Shown: positions 61,004 through 64,000 of the stretch, in pieces | Position numbering within the stretch: the stretch's first letter is position 1 | How the letters are laid out: every line of letters starts with the position of its first letter | DNA from: Hyphomicrobiaceae bacterium | GTDB lineage: Bacteria > Pseudomonadota > Alphaproteobacteria > Rhizobiales > Hyphomicrobiaceae | DNA length: 64,000 nucleotides | Direction of reading: 5' to 3' | Assembly (NCBI GenBank): GCA_041397645.1 | Contig: JAWKWE010000004.1 | Span: 2,170,001-2,234,000 of the forward strand | Position numbers and translations under genes: made by a program | The notes under the pieces: model-generated | The model's input: only the letters and a program-made list of their open reading frames with translations | Told to the model about the DNA's origin: nothing | Databases searched by the model: none

Positions 61004-62194
61004 TTAGCCCTTCTTCAGGTCCTTGGCGGCAGCATTCGTCTTTGCCGTCGCTCGCCGTGCCCTGCCGCCGGCAGGCTCCGGAGCGCCCCCACGCAGCCTG
61101 TCGACAAGACGCTGAATCTCCTCAGGAAATTCTGACTGGAAAACCATCTGCTTGCGTTTCCTTGGATGCTCGAAAGCAAGCGATGCAGCATGTAAAGCTT
61201 GTCTCCCGAGCTGTTCCAGTGCAGCCCGAGCCCCTTGATCCAGCACCGCCGAGCGCGTCTTGAAGCCGGCGCCATATGTGGCATCCCCCAAAACCGGATG
61301 TCCGATATGCGCCAGGTGCACGCGGATTTGATGGGTTCGGCCGGTTTCCAGCCTCAGCTCTACAAGGCTCGCCTCAACGCCACCGCGCGGTCCGACGAAT
61401 GTCTCGAGTACCCTATAATGGGTAATGGCATGGCGGCCGCTCTCGCCGCGCGTCACCGATATCTTCTGGCGATTGGACGTGCTTCGCGCCAAGGGCGCAT
61501 CTATCGTGCCCTCAGCGCGCTGAAGCTGGCCCCAAACCAAGGCCTTGTACACCCGTTCAAGGCGGCCGTCGGCGCCATGCGATTTGAACTGCTCCGAAAG
61601 GCTCTGGTGAGCCGCGTCGTTCTTGGCGACAACCAGCAATCCTGATGTGTCCTTGTCCAGCCGGTGGACGATGCCGGGACGTCTGATCCCGCCAATGCCC
61701 GACAGGCTGTCGCCGCAATGCGCCACAAGGGCATTGACCAGAGTGCCCGAAGCATGACCGGCCGCCGGATGCACCACAAGCCCTGCGGGCTTGTCGATGA
61801 CGATGACGTCGGCATCCTCATAGACGATGTCGAGCGCAATGTTCTCTCCCGCCACGTCGCTCGGCTCGGGGTCGGGCGGAACGAAGCGGTACACGTCGCC
61901 CGGTTTGACCCTCAAGTTGCCGTCGCCTATGGTCTCGCGCCCAGACGTGACGGCCCCTTCGCGGATGAGCGCTTGCAACCGCGCGCGGCTGAGTTGCGGC
62001 ACCCGTCCGGCGAGCCAACGGTCGAGGCGCTGGCCCGCATCCTCAGGCGGCACGGTCAAAGTAACGGGGCCCGTCAACTCTTCGACGGCGTCGATGTCCT
62101 CGATAGGCTCGTGCGCAGTCGGCTCTTCAACCGGTCGGCTCTCGAGCTGATCGGTCTTGGATCGAGATTTGCTGGGTCGAGGAGATTTGGGCAC
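61004..62194 (-). CDS. rluD: RluD-family 23S rRNA pseudouridine synthase
   Basis: The 396-residue protein begins with GTG 62194. It has a charged N-terminal tail, an S4 domain (about residues 48-105, QRLDRWLAGRVPQLSRARLQ), and a pseudouridine synthase domain with the catalytic Asp in IVHRLDKDTSGLLVVAK near 180 and LRLETGRTHQIRVHLAH. The closest types are RluC/RluD. It acts on rRNA; the exact uridine cannot be decided. A Lys/Ala-rich C-terminal tail extends about 40 residues. Confidence 0.92.
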   Translation of the reverse strand: MPKSPRPSKSRSKTDQLESRPVEEPTAHEPIEDIDAVEELTGPVTLTVPPEDAGQRLDRWLAGRVPQLSRARLQALIREGAVTSGRETIGDGNLRVKPGDVYRFVPPDPEPSDVAGENIALDIVYEDADVIVIDKPAGLVVHPAAGHASGTLVNALVAHCGDSLSGIGGIRRPGIVHRLDKDTSGLLVVAKNDAAHQSLSEQFKSHGADGRLERVYKALVWGQLQRAEGTIDAPLARSTSNRQKISVTRGESGRHAITHYRVLETFVGPRGGVEASLVELRLETGRTHQIRVHLAHIGHPVLGDATYGAGFKTRSAVLDQGARAALEQLGRQALHAASLAFEHPRKRKQMVFQSEFPEEIQRLVDRLRGGAPEPAGGRARRATAKTNAAAKDLKKG

Positions 62195-62237
62195 GGCTTT
62201 CCGCCGGTGATCGCTTTGGTTGTTCTAGGAGGAAGGC

Positions 62238-62654
62238 ATGACCCGCGAGGGTGAGGCGCAAGCCACCAACACTGGCACCGCAAATAGCGCGGCAGCAGAC
62301 GATGCCGCTCTCATGCGCGAAATGCGCCTGCAGCGCAACCTGAAGATCATTATTGCGGTAATGACGCTCTTCATCGTAGCGGGCCTGGGTGCCATCGTCG
62401 CGCGCATCGTCTCAGGAGCAAGCAAGCACGTAGCTCCGGCAGCCACAATTTCCCGCCCAGGTGTTTCCGCGGGGCCCTCGATCACGTTGGAGCTGCCGCA
62501 GGGGGCGAAAATCGTCTCCGTTTCGCTTTCTGGCAATCGGCTGGCGGTTCACCATGAGGGGCCGCGTGGGTCAGGCATCACGATCCTGGATCTTGAGACG
62601 GGCGCGCGCATTGCGGACGTAACGGCCCGGGAGGCCTTGCCAAACGCCCAATAG
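62238..62654 (+). CDS. Small single-pass membrane protein, unknown
   Basis: The 138-residue protein starts MTREGEAQATNTG with AGGAGGAA upstream of the ATG. It has one membrane helix (LKIIIAVMTLFIVAGLGAIVARI, about residues 36-58) and a periplasmic domain of about 75 residues with LELPQGAKIVSVSLSGNRL and ITILDLETG. Small alphaproteobacterial proteins of this shape are common and unassigned. It diverges from the pseudouridine synthase gene with 43 bp between starts. Confidence 0.75.
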   Translation: MTREGEAQATNTGTANSAAADDAALMREMRLQRNLKIIIAVMTLFIVAGLGAIVARIVSGASKHVAPAATISRPGVSAGPSITLELPQGAKIVSVSLSGNRLAVHHEGPRGSGITILDLETGARIADVTAREALPNAQ

Positions 62655-62774
62655 CACTTCGCAAGGTGGCTTTGAATATGCCGCATGGCGCGCGAAATGA
62701 ATAACGCAAGGCTCGGCGCGCATGTCCTCTTGATTGCGCCTGCGCACTCCCCTATACGGGCACAAGTGAGATGC

Positions 62775-62850
62775 GCCCCGTTCGTCTAGTGGCCCAGGAC
62801 ACCCGCCTCTCACGTGGGCAACAGGGGTTCGAGTCCCCTACGGGGCGCCA
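62775..62850 (+). tRNA. tRNA-Glu (anticodon CTC)
   Basis: A full cloverleaf is visible. The acceptor arms GCCCCGT and ACGGGGC pair, the D-loop contains TCTAGTGGCCCAGGACA, the anticodon loop is CTCTCAC (anticodon CTC, reads GAG), and the T arm is GGGG-TTCGAGT-CCCC. The CCA end is encoded (62848-62850). Confidence 0.96.
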
Positions 62851-62925
62851 GCTTTTCCTCCAGGGCTTACGTTGCAAGGTGTCTTTTGCACCATCGCTGC
62901 TGCTCGCCCAACTGGCCGGTCATTG

Positions 62926-63597
62926 TTAAGCGCGTTGCGGTTTACGCGCCTCAATTGCAAGCTCCGGCAGATCCAAAGTTGGGTCTACGAACCGCCCGCG
63001 ATCTTCAACCCGAGCAAACATTGCGTCGTCCGCATCGCCAAATCGGCAACGTCGGATTTCGATAAAGCCGACCTTTCTCAGTTCTTCTGTTATTGAGGGC
63101 TCATCCCACATCCAAAGATGCATTGACCCTCCGATTAGCCATCTCATCCGACTTAGCAGCGTCCTCGGCCGCCGCTCCTGACCAAGATGACATGTACGCA
63201 TAAAGTCACCACTGGAGTCGGCGACTCTAATTGACACTTGGCGCACGTAGCGACGCGCCCTTTCTTCCAGGTCTGGCACGATAAGCCGAAATACGCCATC
63301 TGGCTCCAACATCTCGAACGTGTTGTGCAAAGCCTTCCTGAAGTCTTCAAGGGCGAGATGCTCTAGAACATGGGAGGCATAGACACCGCGAACTGTGTTG
63401 GCGGGAACTGAAATTCCCTTAACTATATCGCCGTAACTGACCTGACGAGGAAAGCGCTGCGAATTGCCAGCCAACAGTCCCAACGCTTTTCCCACGACAG
63501 GCAAACGTTCTATTCGAAGTGTTGGAGAACTATCGAAGTTCAACCATCCTTCACCAAAGGAAAATCCGCAGCCGTACTGCACGTAAACTGGAGCCAT
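62926..63597 (-). CDS. SAM-dependent methyltransferase (type 11-like)
   Basis: The 223-residue protein has VQYGCGFSFGEGWLNFD (SAM-binding loop like motif I), VYASHVLEHLALEDFRKALHNT (motif around the DxxxH/E region) and MLEPDGVFRLIVPDLEER (post-motif). These fit class I methyltransferases acting on small molecules or sugars, often in glycan loci. The substrate is unknown. It is next to tRNA-Glu but on the other strand, and 54 bp from the MarR fragment. Confidence 0.82.
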   Translation of the reverse strand: MAPVYVQYGCGFSFGEGWLNFDSSPTLRIERLPVVGKALGLLAGNSQRFPRQVSYGDIVKGISVPANTVRGVYASHVLEHLALEDFRKALHNTFEMLEPDGVFRLIVPDLEERARRYVRQVSIRVADSSGDFMRTCHLGQERRPRTLLSRMRWLIGGSMHLWMWDEPSITEELRKVGFIEIRRCRFGDADDAMFARVEDRGRFVDPTLDLPELAIEARKPQRA

Positions 63598-63651
63598 TCG
63601 GTTTTCCCCTAGTCCCGTCTATCCGACAAAGCCGGTCACCAGCTCAGCACG

Positions 63652-64000
63652 CTAAACGACATCCTCAGCGTTCGCACCATCGAGGGCGTCGGCGGCTTCC
63701 ATGGAGGCTAGATCAGCGACAAGCCGCAACGCTTTGAGCGTTGCGGAGCGTTCATCTGGCGCGAGTTTTAGAAAAGCACGCTCAAACTTGTGGCCTAACG
63801 CCGGCGGCGCCGCCAAGAGCGCTGCGTGGCCCTTTTCGGTCAACCGAGTGTGCACGATGCGGCGGTCAGTGCGAGACCGATAGCGCTCTACGAGCCCTTT
63901 GGCTTCCAGCTTGTCGAGGATGCCGACCACGGTCGCAGCACTCAGGTCGGCTTCTTCGGATACCGCCCGTCCCGTAACCTCTCCGAGGTCCCTCACGATC
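63652..64000 (-). CDS. MarR-family regulator, 5' end beyond the window
   Basis: The frame is open at the window edge, so the N-terminus is missing. The visible 115 or so residues hold the winged helix (AVSEEADLSAATVVGILDKLEAKGLVERYRSRTDRRIVHTRLTEKG), with the recognition helix and the RTDRR wing typical of MarR. A helical dimer tail follows. Ligand and targets unknown. Confidence 0.86.
   Translation of the reverse strand, partial: IVRDLGEVTGRAVSEEADLSAATVVGILDKLEAKGLVERYRSRTDRRIVHTRLTEKGHAALLAAPPALGHKFERAFLKLAPDERSATLKALRLVADLASMEAADALDGANAEDVV

Noticed and set aside
1..64000. CRISPR arrays, insertion sequences, prophage genes
   Set aside because: No regularly spaced direct repeats, transposase-like frames or phage structural genes were recognised.

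Overview
The window looks like one contiguous piece of a high-GC alphaproteobacterial chromosome, most likely Hyphomicrobiales (Rhizobiales). The clues are a TIGR02301-type secreted protein, a NadQ-type regulator beside nadABC, the uvrC-MscS-pgsA-moaD-moaE order, an RpoH of the alpha type, a TTAA-N7-TTAA CtrA-like box before an amidase gene, and frequent GTG/TTG starts with 4-base overlaps. The genus cannot be fixed from sequence reading alone. No phage genes, insertion sequences, CRISPR arrays or rRNA were seen. Both ends cut genes: a GH10 glycosidase at the left and a MarR-type regulator at the right.

Layout. 1-5.7 kb looks like the edge of a surface polysaccharide locus: GH10 glycosidase, GT4 glycosyltransferase, Wzx-like flippase and a transferase with a GINT1-like propeller domain. 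tRNA-Thr(TGT) follows. 6.0-10.2 kb carries a small cytochrome c, a flavin reductase and a bphO-bphP pair (heme oxygenase plus a bacteriophytochrome with HWE kinase and receiver domains). 10.5-12.6 kb holds degP and a small coiled-coil gene, each with hairpin terminators. 13-17.3 kb is a tight operon hlyD-ABC ATPase-ABC permease-arsC-arsH, preceded by an inverted repeat. 17.3-25.7 kb is a mixed stretch of envelope and hypothetical genes (Gly-rich secreted protein, 59-aa protein, acyltransferase 3, Clp_N-like coiled-coil protein, SRAP protein, LysE exporter, L,D-transpeptidase). 25.7-30.5 kb is mostly housekeeping (pyrC, ygfZ, AhpD-like, rhodanese, tag, HD hydrolase). 30.6-35.7 kb is the NAD de novo synthesis block: nadQ, two identical operator-like repeats, nadA-nadB-nadC. 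35.8-44.2 kb has ppdK, an M20 peptidase, RNase T2, two unknown membrane-linked proteins and a pteridine-reductase-like SDR. 44.5-47.3 kb holds two tandem paralogous glucosaminidase-type wall hydrolases. 47.3-58.2 kb has a Tat-exported amidohydrolase-like protein, a secreted unknown, uvrC, an MscS-family channel, pgsA, moaD-moaE and amiC. 58.8-64 kb has a lipid kinase, rpoH, an RluD-type pseudouridine synthase, a small membrane protein, tRNA-Glu(CTC), a methyltransferase and the MarR fragment.

The coherent functional units are: biliverdin supply plus light sensing (bphO-bphP); an export pump joined to arsenate reductase and ArsH without any visible ArsR, ArsB or Acr3; an autonomous NAD-synthesis regulon; a divergent AhpD-like/rhodanese pair sharing an AT-rich palindrome that resembles sulfide-responsive operators; and several cell-wall remodelling enzymes (L,D-transpeptidase, two glucosaminidases, AmiC).

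Two candidates for something new stand out: the pump-arsC-arsH operon with its own operator-like repeat, and the bphO-bphP operon with a perfect 22-bp palindrome upstream. Both rest on sequence context only.
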